Positions 22,419-36,363 of a DNA stretch of 64,000 bases are shown here, in pieces. Both the position numbers and the translations under genes were made by a program. The notes under the pieces are model-generated. The model saw nothing but the letters and a program-made list of their open reading frames with translations, did no database searches and was not told the origin of the DNA. Source of the stretch: Adiantum capillus-veneris (taxonomy: Eukaryota > Streptophyta > Polypodiopsida > Polypodiales > Pteridaceae); assembly GCA_014529385.2 (NCBI GenBank), contig CM043942.1, forward strand, positions 25,856,469 through 25,920,468, read 5' to 3'. Every line of letters starts with the position of its first letter. Position 1 is the first letter of the stretch.

Positions 22419-25400
22419 TTGTCAACCCAAAAAATGCCACTTGAAGATGTGACCAATGTCCCAGCAGGCTCTTCACGAGGTAGATCTCTCGGGGTTTTCC
22501 TGCGCCTACCTCAAGAGTATGCTCCGACCAAGAGGACTTGCTTGGGCACATTGCCCTCAGTCAACGAACGTCGCGCTCAAGGGGAGAGGAATGTGGACCT
22601 TTGGACAGAGGGATACTTGTACCCAAAGAATCCCGTACTCCTTGTGCATCCTCCATTCACTAATCTTCCGTCGCTTCTACAATATGTTGGCAATGGAGAG
22701 CAAGGACTATTAGGCTACTGTAAGAGACTTTCTACGCATGAGGCTACTCAGTCACAACTGTATTTGCATCATTGGCACTTGCTTAATGGAGGTTTGCAAG
22801 ATCTTCAAAAGAAGATGGAAACAACTGCAAGTGCGCTCGAGGAGGCAAAGGGCACCATTGCAACCAAGGATGATTAGATTACAAAGCTCAAGGACACTAT
22901 CTCACATATGAAGAGTACTGCCATGGGTTGTAGGGTGAGGAAACGGGAGTTATCGGACATTCAGACTCTCGCACCGCGAGGCGGAGCAAGAAAACAAAGA
23001 GTGACAGCTATGAAGTAAGACCTTTTCCTCCTCATGTTAGTTTCATCTTGTGCCATAAGTTAACACATGGACTTATCCGTGTGATTTCTTTTATAGGAAC
23101 TTCATCCAGGAAACATGTGGAGGTGAAAATGTGTCGGCTCGTGCATCTTTTCTTTGTTCTTGTTTTAGCAAAGAAGACTTTCTTATGATGCTTTATGCTC
23201 CAGAGGTCAAACCCTTGAACGATGCAATCAAAAATAAAGTTGTTCATTCTTTTTCTAATATTGTCACTGACTTAGACATTCAAGATATTTGTGATTCAGT
23301 CGAGATTAGTACCAAGGGCTACCAAGCAATACATCAAGCATTGAAAGATGCATTAAGAGTCGGGGAATAATAGAAAATCTTTTTCCGCTTCCTCATAGAG
23401 TGGCACTTGCCAAGAGGGTGTCAAATGAAGATACTCTTTGACAATTAGGTGACTACTTGCATACTGAGGACACAATGCCTCTTCAGTCGGTTTCCAACAG
23501 AGCCCAAGGTGCAAAGGTGCGTGGCAAGGGTAAGGCCCATGTTGTTGCCAATACTGCGGTGCAAGGTGAAGGATTTTTCTACACCATACTAAAAAACATC
23601 TTTGTGGACTTGATTAGATTGCAACAGTCCATGGTTGCGTTCTATAGTTTTCGTGATGAGGGTGAGTTTCATTCAAGCATAATGCTCTCTTTAGTTTTGT
23701 AACAGGCATTTTAAAATAAATACTTTTTTTGGCAGTTCTTGGAAGCAAGCTCGCATTTGTGATTAAGTTGGATGAGTGTGTAATTGTAAAGGGGCAAAAA
23801 TTGGAGAGAATGAGCGTCACACTGATGAATGAAGCCCTCTTTTATGCCAAGCATTCTTGTAGCACAACTGAAGCGGAGAAACCTTCTTTTAGTGCGAAAA
23901 AATTGGAGAGAATGAGCGTCACACTAATGAATGAAGCCTTCTTTTATGCCAAGCATTCTTGCAGCACAACTGAAGCGGAGAAACCTTCTTTTAGTGTGCA
24001 ATCAGAGAGAGAGATATGGTGGCTTCGTGCAATTGAGGTTCCGAAAGAGACACATCAGGTACTTGCATGGATTTTCAATGGAATTCCACAGGTCACATAG
24101 GTCATTAAAGATCAAATAGATGGAGAGAAGCTCATGGTTCCAAGGCATGGAGATTTTGATTTTGAGTACCACTTAGGCGGTGATCTAAAGACCATAAAGT
24201 GCATGCTTGGGTGCAAACAAGGTGCAAACACGTTACTTCCTTGCCCATTTTGTACAAAGGGGCACAAGACAAGTTGGGAAACTCCCTTGGTAGGCTAGGA
24301 TGAAGATGACGACGACCAAGTAAATGGAGAATGGGTATCAAGGGTTCTTGCATGCGATATGGTAGCACAGCCCGATAGGGATACTTAAGATCCTGGGTGG
24401 AACCCTATAATGCCCTTCTCCCTCAACAATGTTCACTTTTGTACATTGCATGCATTCATGCGTGCAATGTACATTCATGCATTCATGCGCATATTTGATA
24501 GGCTGCTAAAAAATCACATTGATTATGCTTTCACAATGAATCCCATTCAACAGTCAAGGGACTCCTTGCGTGCAGTGGAGACTCTTCTAAACGAGATTCC
24601 GTGTCGCAACTCACGGGTGAACATCGTAGCAGAGACTTGTAGGGAGAAGACACATGAGGTGGCATAGAAGGTTTCTATGCACGGAGTCAAGGCACGTCGA
24701 TTCTTCAAGAAGATGTCAAAGCCCCCTGAGCGAGTACGCAATGCAACTCAAAATGGTGACCTTACAAATGAGAAACGGTGGGAGTTATGGAAAGATTTAT
24801 GTTTGCGCACGACCAACAAGGATCCCAACGTGGAAGATGCAAACCAACGCAAGCTGGTGTGGTCATCATTTTACAAGGTTGTGCAATTAATGAATCTCCC
24901 CTCCACCACTGTAAACCAACGTGAGTAGTTCAAGAATGTGCTTTACGAATTCTCAAAGGCGGTTAAGGATGCATGGTCTGAAAGCAAGATCGTGCACTAC
25001 ATGGTTTGTGGTTAACCTTGTCTATAGATATGATTCGTAATGTTTGTATATGCATGTGGATATAGTTGGTGATTTTTGTACATGCACTCTTTTAATCGGC
25101 TCACTCCATTTATTATTTTTAAAGCACATTCTCTATGCACATGGTGCATATTACATGAACCACTATGGTTCGCTTGATATATGCAGCACACAAGGCATGG
25201 AGAAGTCCCACTATCAAGCAAAAGCAGTTTACTTCAAGAATACTCAGCATGGTGGGGGGTGGGCACACTCTAGTTACCTGCACGAGATGTTCAACTAGTT
25301 TTTTAGGCACACCTTTGGGAGAACTCGATCCATTGAGAAGGCAAGAGAGTCTATGTTAGCGAAACATATACACATGGCTTCTCATGTTGCAGCATCCGAG

Positions 25401-25519
25401 AAGTGGAAACATTCGCAAGCATCCCGTGGACATGAGGCTTGGCCTTCAACACGACAAAGAGTTGGCAAAGTTTGGGTGGCACGTCAATCACCTTCATGAT
25501 CGATCAAAGGTCACAACAG
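22419..25519 (+). pseudogene. Degenerate multi-exon transposon-type gene, family not recognised
   Basis: The first open part (22,419-22,877) ends in a coiled-coil-like segment (LQDLQKKMETTASALEEAKG). Later pieces have splice-like borders: 23,131-23,370, 23,457-23,702, 23,729-24,100. At about 24,178-24,270 a stretch reads GDLKTIKCMLGCKQGANTLL followed by PCPFC, a possible zinc site. NNVHFCTLHAFMR, IFDRLLKNHIDYAF and TQNGDLTNEKRWELWKDLC follow. Finally at about 25,190-25,330 come GMEKSHYQAKAVYFKNTQHG and FFRHTFGRTRSIEKARESM. Stops occur between and within pieces. The layout, with Cys clusters and an E-x-SH-x-A-K block near the C-terminus, suggests a transposase-like or transposon-captured gene. 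I cannot assign a superfamily. Confidence 0.45.
23801..24004 (+). repeat. 102-bp in-frame tandem duplication
   Basis: TTGGAGAGAATGAGCGTCAC at 23,801 recurs at 23,903. The 102-bp unit is 34 codons, so the frame stays open; both copies encode LERMSVTLMNEA-FYAKHSC and STTEAEKPSFS. Only about three substitutions separate them. Confidence 0.95.
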
Positions 25520-25579
25520 GTGTGCGTGTTCATTTTTTTTTAGTTTAGGGTTTAAACGTCCGCTTAGTGTAAACATGGC

Positions 25580-25720
25580 GAAACCGTAAAAAACTATTTA
25601 AGGACCAAAACCCTCTCATTTTCTCATTTTGTCTTCTGTGTGCAAGCATGGCTAGGACAAAGCAAACAGCTCGGATCACCTCCTAGACCATCCACAAAAG
25701 CACCCTGCTTTTGAGAACCT
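25580..25720 (+). pseudogene. Histone H3 5' fragment with promoter-like upstream
   Basis: From the ATG at 25,648 the frame reads MARTKQTAR, the universal start of histone H3 including K4. It then diverges (ITS, stop) where H3 would continue KSTGGKAPRK. An AAAAGCACCC a little further on may be the remnant of GKAP. A TATTTAAGG box at about 25,597 lies some 50 bp before the ATG, spaced as in plant histone genes. No further H3 codons are recognisable, so this is a truncated copy or a promoter-plus-start capture. Confidence 0.65.
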
Positions 25721-26345
25721 GTAATTATTGCATTGCTAAGCTGTTTATTTCTTCCCAATTTGAATTAAAATGAATTTGGCAAAAGCTTCAAATTGGCTCA
25801 AGCCAAAGTCACAAGCGAAAAAAAATTCTCTTGTAGCTTCAAACAGAATACTTTCCCTGCTTTCGGTTCAAAATTTGAACTTTTAGTCGTTGTATTCAAG
25901 GACAAAAAGAATCTTCAAACAAGAAACTCGGAATAGACTTTTCTGGTGCCACAACACAACATCACCTTCCCTGCCCTTATCTCCCTCCTAATACTTGATG
26001 ATTATTCGTGCATAGATCATAGCTAAAAACGGTTCTCAAATGCAATGACAACGCGCTTTGACCTTCATAAATAAGACTTACAATTGCGATTGCTTAAGGC
26101 TCTGACATTAAATCATTCAATAGAATTCTCTCTAAGGTACTTTCCCCACAGAAACTCAAATTGGTAAAGTTTCTAAGACTACATACGTAAATGCTTGCTT
26201 ACACCATTTAACGAGCATTAACACCGTAGAACTCACCTTGCCCTCATAATAGCCATGTAAAATGAATGATGGACAGCCAAAGTCATAAGCCTAGATATTG
26301 ACAAACTGCTTAACTCCTGGAAAAGCAGAAAATCTTATCATAATT
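25721..26345. other. Non-coding stretch
   Basis: AT-rich sequence with no open frame of note and no repeats that I can see, between the H3 fragment and the CACTA-like element. Confidence 0.4.
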
Positions 26346-27085
26346 CGTTACAAGAGGTCAGTTGAATTCCGGCACTACATTATTGACGTCACTAGCGGGT
26401 GTCGGTATATGTGTGTGTATTTATGGAAGGAGTTAAGTTTTTTTTAAAAAATTCATTTTCAAATTTTCGATGCCTCTGTCGGCAGGTCTTCCGACGACAG
26501 TGCGAATGCGCATACCGACACCCCTTCTGATGACTGTTCCGACGCCTATACTAATAGTTGTACCGTCAATACCTGCAAAAACGGAACCCGTGGGCTTTCT
26601 CTGTTCCTTTCTCTTAATTCTTGCGCCACATCTCAAGCTGTCCTCTTCACCCTCTCTCACAGATCTGCTGCGATACATGCCGTTGAAAGTGCTACTCTTG
26701 CTTGTGGGTTAGCGCATAACACTAAGGTAAGATTGTTTTCATGTTTACTTGTGGATTTAGGGTTTAGGTTTTAACTTTGTGTTTGTGTGTGCGTTTTTGC
26801 AAGTTCCAGGACTTTTACAACAACTTTCATTGCTCAAATAGGACTAATGTGAGTGCTCAAACCTTTAAATGCATATTAAGTTTATTTAAATTACTTTGTA
26901 TATTAAGAAAAGAAAATTTCATGCTTTAAACTTTCAATGCTTTAAAAGAAATTAGGATTTGTTATGTGAAATTTCATTCTAAGTTATGAAAAAAAATTGT
27001 TTCAGTTTATGAAAAAATCTTGTTTTGAATAATTGTTTTTTGAATTATGTCGTTTTTCAAATTATGTACTTGATGGGTTTATGTT

Positions 27086-27310
27086 TTAGGTTAAGTTTAA
27101 GTTATATGTTAAGTTAAATTATGTTAGGTTACGTTAAGTACTTAAACTACGCTGTTATGTTAGGTTATACGTTAGCTTAGGTTACATTATCTTATACGTT
27201 AAGTTAGATTAAGTTAAGATACATTACGCTAAGTTGTATTAGGTTAGGTTAGGTTAAGCTACGTTAAGTTAAGTTAAGTTAATCTACGTTAGGTTATGTT
27301 ACGTTAGGTT
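27086..27310 (+). repeat. Degenerate (TTAGGTTA/TTAAGTTA)n tract
   Basis: About 220 bp are built from GTTAAGTTA, GGTTA and ACGTTA units in one orientation inside the CACTA-like element. It superficially resembles telomere repeat but never shows clean TTTAGGG runs. Confidence 0.8.
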
Positions 27311-27418
27311 GATTTGTTTCATTTGTGTAGCAATTTCTTTGATTTGTTGTTTGTATTGATTAAGCATTTTTTACGTAAACTAACGTATTTTGTGGGTGTT
27401 GTTTGTGTATGATTAGCC

Positions 27419-28347
27419 ATGGCTGATGACGATGAGCCCTACGCTCCTAGTTTTAGTTTTTCAGTCACTCCGACCTGCATGTCACCCGAGCAAATGGGCT
27501 CGTTTTTGTCTCAATTCACACCTGAGCAGATCGCGATGGCACAACACCTTTGGGGTGCAGGTGCAGGTGCAGGTACCTCTAGACCTACTACAGCCGACCC
27601 TACGACCGGGACTAGTGTGGTCCTTACACCGAGCGGCCCCACACCTCGGTCTAGTGTGCCCCCTACGTCTAGGACTCGTGTGCCCTCTACACCGACGGAT
27701 GGTTCATCCTCGTGACAACATCGTCGTCGTTCTGGAGGCGGTGGTTGCTGTGGTAGTGGTTCTACCGATGCGTCCACACCACCACGAGAGCGCCCACCAC
27801 TCTCTTCTCAGTAGATAGTTCACCGATGGGCACACCACGTACACCTTGGGGATCACACGAGCATGATCCTAGCAAGCTGTACAGGAGCAAGGATGGGGCT
27901 GTTGTGGCAGATAGGGTGGGAAAGGAAATGCGACAGAGGATTTGATAGCTCTGTATGATTCAGTTTGGTCATATTGTGATGGAGATTTGGAAAAATCTCG
28001 ATCTTGAGAAGAAGAATTACATTGTCGACATTCAAAAAGAGTACAGGCCGGAAGAGGGGTACGATCAGGTCTCGAACGCCTAGATTTTGAGTGTGACGAG
28101 GTCCACAATATCACACCGTCGGTCAGAGGCCAGAGACAAGTTTAATGACGGCGATCCCAAGCCAGCATGGTTGGACGCAAAGGAGTGGATTGGGATTGCA
28201 CGAGAGACACAAGACAATCCCAATAGATTTCATCAGCAGAGAGATGCAACCAGAGCACGTTTGGAGTTTGCTAGAGCGTCACATCTTGGGAGTGGAGGCT
28301 ACAATACGCTTCGACATGAGTTTGTAAGTATTATATGTATGCTTTAA
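27419..28347 (+). pseudogene. En/Spm-type ORF1 (plant transposase, TNPA-like) relic
   Basis: The N-terminal open frame (27,419-27,715) begins MADDDEPYAPSFSFSVTP and becomes proline/threonine-rich. After stops, a frame from about 28,087 reads RSEARDKFNDGDPKPAWLDA, then EWIGIARETQDNPNRFHQQR and HLGSGGYNTLRHEF. The W-x-EW...NR...H-x-GS order resembles the plant En/Spm transposase domain found in the second CACTA protein. A GT-type border follows at about 28,324. Confidence 0.45.
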
Positions 28348-28599
28348 ATTATTGATAGTATATATGTTATTTGAAGCTTTATCTAATGATTAAACCATAA
28401 TTTTGCAGGAAGTTCCCGTGAAGCGCCTTTCGACACGCCAAGAGGATAAGTATGGGTACAAGCATGGACTTGTGGTCCTTTTGACCCAGTTGCACAGGAG
28501 GAGGAAGAGGACGTCGATGGGAGGCATTACCATGAGGGCTTCTCACTCAGTGACCTCTTGCATATGTACAGTTTTGTAGTACTTATGTTTATGGTATGG

Positions 28600-28930
28600 T
28601 TAAGGTTTGACAGTCAACTTATGTTTATGGTTTATGGTTATGTTTATGGTATGGTTAAGGTTTGACAGTCAACTTATGTTTATGTTTATGGTTATGGTTA
28701 TGGTTGTGCAAGGTTATGGTTATGGTTATGGTTATGGTTTTGGTTCAGGTGATGGTTATGGTTTTGCTATGGTCATGGTTATGGTTGTGCAAGGTTATGG
28801 TTATGGTTTTGATTCAGGTGATGGTTATGGTGTTTCTATGATGGTATAGTAATCGTGTGATAGTTACGGTTATGCTTAACAAGCAAGTTACGGTAATGGT
28901 TATAGTATGGCACACAGGTTATGTTTATGG
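28600..28930 (+). repeat. (GGTTAT)n minisatellite
   Basis: Repeated GGTTATGGTTAT units with a longer 90-bp-scale duplication (GTTGTGCAAGGTTATGG occurs twice). The glycine/tyrosine/valine-rich open frame across it is a by-product. Confidence 0.9.
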
Positions 28931-29395
28931 TTTTACAGTTTTCAACTCATGTTTTAATCATGTTAACAAGTTATGTTATTCTTACAATTTTGCTAATTTC
29001 CATACACTCGCTCTTTAGCGTCAGCTTGTAGGTGGAGTGTGGTTGCTTGTGCACTCTTACTTTGGGCAGAGAAGGCTGTTTTCTTTTGTTGCAGTGCATG
29101 CAGCATTAGTTCCCAGCCCTCTCTGCCCAAAAAAAATTTGCAGGTTTTGGTCGTCGGTACATGTTACGGTATCACTGTCGGTAGAGCCAACAAAATGAGC
29201 GTCGAAATTTAATTTTTTAATACAGGTGCTTGTTCTGTTGATTATTATGATGCCTATTAATAGGCCTACATCGATAGTCATATCGACGCTATGATACGGG
29301 CATCTCTTCCGAGGCTTATTTAAGCGCTTTTTAGTTTAAAAATTAGCGCTATTTCGTCGATATCTGCGCCGACTTCTGCGCGACCTCTTGTAGTG

Positions 29396-29860
29396 ACAAG
29401 CAGTAAGTCCCAGAACAAAGAACTAAGATTAATGAAGAAAGAGAAAATTTATGCCATTTGCACCAACAATACAGGCACAGTTTATTTTAACTCTCAAGCT
29501 AGCTTTAATTGTCGTCTTAAGTTAAGCAAATCGTGTAGCTTTCAAAATAACATTCAGTTCTTCCTGATTGAAGTTGGAGCTATTATCGTGTTATTCTCAC
29601 ATGACGGTCAGTTTCTCAATCAGAATTTTCATACATGTACATACCAAACAAACAAAACACACATGCTAAATCTAGACCACCAAAGAGACTTTAAAATGGA
29701 TCCAAGAGACTCCACAATAGTGCCATCAAAAGGCTTGCATGGTAATCCAGAAAAGTGTGAAAAATGCTTGGTGATGGTGCTCAGAGTCGTGAGAAACTAG
29801 TTCCTGGTAGCTAAGGAGGAGTTCAATTTTTAGAGGAATGCATTACTTAGCTACCAGATA
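29396..29860. other. Unassigned stretch
   Basis: An open plus frame (29,393-29,800) has no domain I recognise. It sits between the CACTA-like right end and the short-LTR element and may be part of the latter. Confidence 0.3.
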
Positions 29861-30716
29861 GCCCCATACTGCTGTATGCAATACCACCACCACCTGAAGC
29901 TCTACCTAGGTTCTTCCCGGTTTTATATCCTGGTGTGACAGAGCTACCAGATGCAAAAGAATATGTGTCCCTAGTAAAAAATTTCATGAATGGGGAGAGC
30001 AAATGCAAGATAATGTCAAAACAATGCAACAGATGCTGGAGGGAAGCTCCGAAAGAGAAACATATCGGGACATATTCTCTGAATGGATCAAACAGCAGAA
30101 CCAGTTGATCCTACTATGCAACGAAATGTTGCAGCATCACATCAAAGCTCAGAGAATACCCCTGGAAAAGCAAGAAACGACAAGCATGGATTACGAGGTC
30201 CAAATGCTGGCAAAAAAACTATTCGAAGCTAGAATCAAGGCTAACCAGCCAGCTCATGGAACCTAGCTTGCAACAGCGTACCGGTGTACACAGCTAGCCA
30301 GAACCAGAATCTAAGCATCAGATCAAACGGTGGAAGACACAGACAAGGGGAAGCGCAATCACCAAAGGCTCCATCTGTTTGAAAAACTCAAGCCAGTAGA
30401 AGTGTGTAAAATGAATAAGCTGGGCAAATGGACTGTTGAACTATGGGAAACGAAGGAAAGAGAAAAGGGGGAGCCATATGATCAGCAGGAAAAGTAGGAG
30501 ATTGAAACTGGGGTGAGAACTTCAAGGGGCATGGCGGGTTCAATAGTTGAACCAAATCTCCTCAAGATTATCCAGACACACCCAGTAGCTCAGGTGCACC
30601 AACAGCCAGACATCATAACCAGGAGGGTGGAGGCTGCACTCAAACTGGAAAGGGAAGCACAAGGTAATGAGGGGGCTGAAGATTCAGAGTCTAGTTCAGA
30701 GTCAGAAGACTACTGA
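29860..30716 (+). pseudogene. Degenerate coding region of short-LTR element, unrecognised
   Basis: Pieces in shifted frames read PPPPEALPRFFPVLYPGVTE, then SERETYRDIFSEWIKQQNQL and HHIKAQRIPLEKQE. After stops come LHLFEKLKPVEVCKMNKLGK, and a final open part (30,513-30,716) ends in an acidic EDSESSSESEDY tail. Composition and position upstream of a polypurine tract and LTR suggest a retroelement ORF, perhaps gag-like. There is no zinc knuckle, and function is unknown. Confidence 0.4.
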
Positions 30717-31199
30717 GGCTGCAATTGGGCAACCCAGAACAGGGGGGTTCTTTTTAATCTAGGCTAGTCATGAGAAAATAGATGGCCGGTCTTTTCACAA
30801 CACCAGCAGATCCAATTCGAGTTGCATTCTCTCGTGGACCACCAAGGGTTGGCTCTCCTTAAGGGAGAGATTCACAGCCTGTCGTCTCACAAAACCGGAA
30901 CTTTCTTGGTCTCCTCTGATCTTCCAGGGTAGAGTAAGCAGGGTACCCCAGGTTTCGAAGGGCCAAGCCTTCCAAACCAATTTTTCCAAAGCAATCGAAC
31001 CTTTCAAACCAACTTAGACCCAGGAGCTGATTCAAAAAAACTGAGAAGAATGTTAAAGGCAAGAATTAAGATGAAGGTGGTTATCAAGAATAACGACCAA
31101 GAAAAGGCAACAGTTAAATGAAGCAGCGATATAAAAGGGTGGCGATACGACTGAAGGAGGTGACAGAGTTTTGGTGGAGCACCAGAGCATAGTTGTATC

Positions 31200-31212
31200 C
31201 TGAGGGGGTGGG
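31200..31212 (+). other. Polypurine tract
   Basis: TGAGGGGGTGGG abuts the TG of the downstream LTR, as expected for the plus-strand primer of a plus-oriented LTR element. Confidence 0.6.
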
Positions 31213-31468
31213 TGTTGGGTGGGTGCACGCCAACTGATTATTGTATAACAGAGTGCGTAGCTAGGTAGCTTAGTCTTCACTGATCTACTAAGGCATCACT
31301 CATTCCAATTCTGTACTCTTTCTCTATTAGTAATACAATTGTCTCTAATGGTTTCCTGTCTTCTTGGGATAAGGGTGTCATCTTGTTTACTATTGTTAAC
31401 TCACTTGTCTCTGTGTGCATAAGTAATAACATGGTCAGGGACCATAGTTAAGATTGACTAACCCAGCA
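31213..31468 (+). repeat. 3' LTR of a short-LTR retroelement
   Basis: The segment starts TGTTGGGT and ends ACCCAGCA, an inverted terminal match of 7 out of 8. It is 256 bp long, typical of copia-type or small LTR elements. No matching 5' LTR was seen in the window. Confidence 0.5.
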
Positions 31469-31574
31469 CTGCATGTAATTAAGTAATCTGAGCACTTCAG
31501 GCTTAACAAAATCTTTATGTTTTACTCCCCCCTCTCTCTCATTATTTGTTTCTCTCTCTTCTACCTCTCTCTCT

Positions 31575-31582
31575 CATGCTCT

Positions 31583-31640
<58 letters not shown>
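31575..31640 (+). repeat. (CT)n array 5' of LINE A
   Basis: An uninterrupted TC/CT run of about 50 bp with flanking CT-rich sequence lies directly upstream of the truncated 5' end of LINE A. Confidence 0.95.
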
Positions 31641-31643
<3 letters not shown>

Positions 31644-31689
31644 TCTCTCTCTTCCTTTTTCTCTCTCCATAACATTAATGTTAACTTGT

Positions 31690-34179
<2,490 letters not shown>

Positions 34180-34352
34180 ATGCTGCAAACAGTGTTCAAA
34201 AAAAGTGTGTCAATTTATCCTTGAACCGGTTCAAAAATTGAAGTCACCGGTTGAGAGGAGAGGGAAAAGGCAAAAAACCCACTTAAAATATAGTAAAAAA
34301 CCCTCTTAAAGTATAGAGAACCCTCTTATCAAATAGTGCACTCTCTCTCTAG

Positions 34353-34386
<34 letters not shown>

Positions 34387-34437
34387 GTTTCCCTCCCTCT
34401 CCCCCTATTTTTCTCTCTATTTCTCCACCTATTTTCC

Positions 34438-34535
<98 letters not shown>

Positions 34536-34674
34536 CTATTTTTCTCTCTCCCACCCTCTCTCGCTTGTGCTTTCTCTTTCTACATATTTCTCTGTCCCTC
34601 TCTATTCTCTTTCTTTCTTTGTTTCTTTCTTTCTCCCTACCTTAGTGTCTATTACTCTCTCTTTTCCCTCCCCC

Positions 34675-34726
<52 letters not shown>

Positions 34727-34802
34727 TTCAAGTATTCTTTTAAATTATCCCTTTATGTTTCTTTATTCTTCTGTTTTCTAATTTCTTTTCCATGCCTTAC
34801 AG

Positions 34803-36206
34803 CTAGCTGCGGCTTTCTCAGGATGGGATGAGAGCCTTATGGCTCTAGGATACTCTGCACAAAATTTCCCCCCTTCAGTTATTGTCCAGGGTTTGCTCCT
34901 TTGTATTAGCGACCCTAGCTTTCACTCCACTCTGCTTGAACTTGATGGAGCCACCCCTTCTCAGCAGGCTGAAGATACCACAATACTATCCACTCTTGAC
35001 CTTCCCACATGGTTCCGCTTGTATGCCATGGCACGGGAAAACCCTCCTGCTGCGATTACCCGCCTACGTGATTTGGCAGCAAATTTGCCTGCAATTATTG
35101 ATGCAGATGAGCATGAGCGGAAAGAGTGGCTCGAGCATGCACCAAATTTGATGCGACGTTTCATGGAGAGTAATGGAAAGCGGCTGCGAAACGACCCACT
35201 AACCCGGCAGAGAAAGAGACATTTGCTTAATGGTTTTTCAAAGATCATCACAACGCCACCAACTGCTACCGGAAGCTCACTCTTACCTATGGATCTTGAC
35301 GAAGAGGAGCACATGCTTGCAAACAAAGACTTCACCATTACTACACCGAGTCGAAGCCTCACCACAAAGCCCTTCGAAACCTACACCGATCCCTTCATCC
35401 CGAGCCGTCTTTTGGAAATGTTTTTGGGTAAAGCTCACCACGAAGCTTGGTCCTTCGGTAATTTTACTCTACTTGCTCCCCTCCCCGAGAATCTTCTCCT
35501 TACTCTACTTAATGATCATGATAAGATTGCGATCAAGCAAGGTCTTATGCAGATTCTTGAGGGCAATAACTCCAACCTTTTTGAAAACACTCTAATTGCT
35601 ACCCCTTTCTCTATGTCTTTTTTCAAACCACGCCGTTGTAATGCAACTTTTGGTTGCGTGGTCGGGGTTATGGGTGTCATCTCTACCACAAACCGAGATA
35701 CTAATTATACTACACAAGTATGGAACGTGCACCGACCTTTTCTTAAGTGCGGTTGCGAGCATATTGGGCAAGGGGATCATTGCCGGGACAACAATGTTTT
35801 GTGGTTCGATCATGCTTTATGGTTGGTTCTCAATCAACTACCTCGCTTCTTCCCAAGCTCAAGCCTTAAACGGTCTACTATTGCCTTTATGAGTTGGGTT
35901 GCTAAAGAAGCCCAAGAAGTGATTAAAGCTCTCCTCCTCCATACATTCTACAGGCAAAAGCTAAAGGATGCTATCACTCATTCTGTTTTGTTTAGCCAAA
36001 AAGCATCTTCTTGCAGTTCATCCACGGAAGTGGATACTTTTGTGAATGCGGCAGTTGCTCCAATTTCGAAGGCATCCCATGATACGCGTTCGCCAAAAAA
36101 GCACGCGGAGAAGGGAATCAAACCGCACGTGGAAGAGAAAGGAACTTCCCCTCTCAACGCTCGAATACCTCTACTACACCTCCAAGATGGAAGACACCCT
36201 CCCTAG
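34803..36206 (+). CDS. N-terminal ORF of Penelope-like element, unrecognised
   Basis: The open frame runs upstream of the ATG at 34,839 to a splice-acceptor-like site (CCATGCCTTACAG at about 34,802) after a long pyrimidine tract, so an upstream exon is possible. The 455 residues from that ATG include a Cys/His-rich segment near residues 305-325 (KCGCEHIGQGDHC), a possible zinc site, and a basic tail after residue 400. I see no GIY-YIG endonuclease signature. It lies 157 bp before the RT unit in the same orientation. Confidence 0.55.
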   Translation, partial: LAAAFSGWDESLMALGYSAQNFPPSVIVQGLLLCISDPSFHSTLLELDGATPSQQAEDTTILSTLDLPTWFRLYAMARENPPAAITRLRDLAANLPAIIDADEHERKEWLEHAPNLMRRFMESNGKRLRNDPLTRQRKRHLLNGFSKIITTPPTATGSSLLPMDLDEEEHMLANKDFTITTPSRSLTTKPFETYTDPFIPSRLLEMFLGKAHHEAWSFGNFTLLAPLPENLLLTLLNDHDKIAIKQGLMQILEGNNSNLFENTLIATPFSMSFFKPRRCNATFGCVVGVMGVISTTNRDTNYTTQVWNVHRPFLKCGCEHIGQGDHCRDNNVLWFDHALWLVLNQLPRFFPSSSLKRSTIAFMSWVAKEAQEVIKALLLHTFYRQKLKDAITHSVLFSQKASSCSSSTEVDTFVNAAVAPISKASHDTRSPKKHAEKGIKPHVEEKGTSPLNARIPLLHLQDGRHPP

Positions 36207-36363
36207 CCAACTCCACCGCTAGTAGCCGCACCCCTCAAAACCCCACCCCCACTTTTCCACCTTTCTTTGTCCAAGCTTCTGCCCCACCCCCCATCCCAAC
36301 TCCAAAAACCAAACCAGCCTTCACCCAGGCATGCGTAACTAGTGCTAAATCCCTCCTTTATGA

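Larger units (their letters stand above)
26346..29395 (+). mobile_element. Non-autonomous CACTA-like element, about 3 kb
   Basis: The right end, read inward, starts CACTACAAGAGGTCGCGC. The left end reads CGTTACAAGAGGTCAG, a decayed match over about 28 bp, directly followed by a second CACTACA at 26,373. Both subterminal regions (to about 26,570 and from about 29,150) are rich in GTCGGTA/GACGAC/CCGACG motifs in both orientations, as in CACTA elements. No 3-bp target duplication is visible. Inside are an En/Spm ORF1-like relic and two simple repeats; no TNP2 is present. Confidence 0.55.

Noticed and set aside
27086-27310. Interstitial telomere repeat
   Set aside because: Units are mixed TTAGGTTA, TTAAGTTA and ACGTTA, without the plant TTTAGGG period; it is better described as a degenerate simple repeat inside a transposon.
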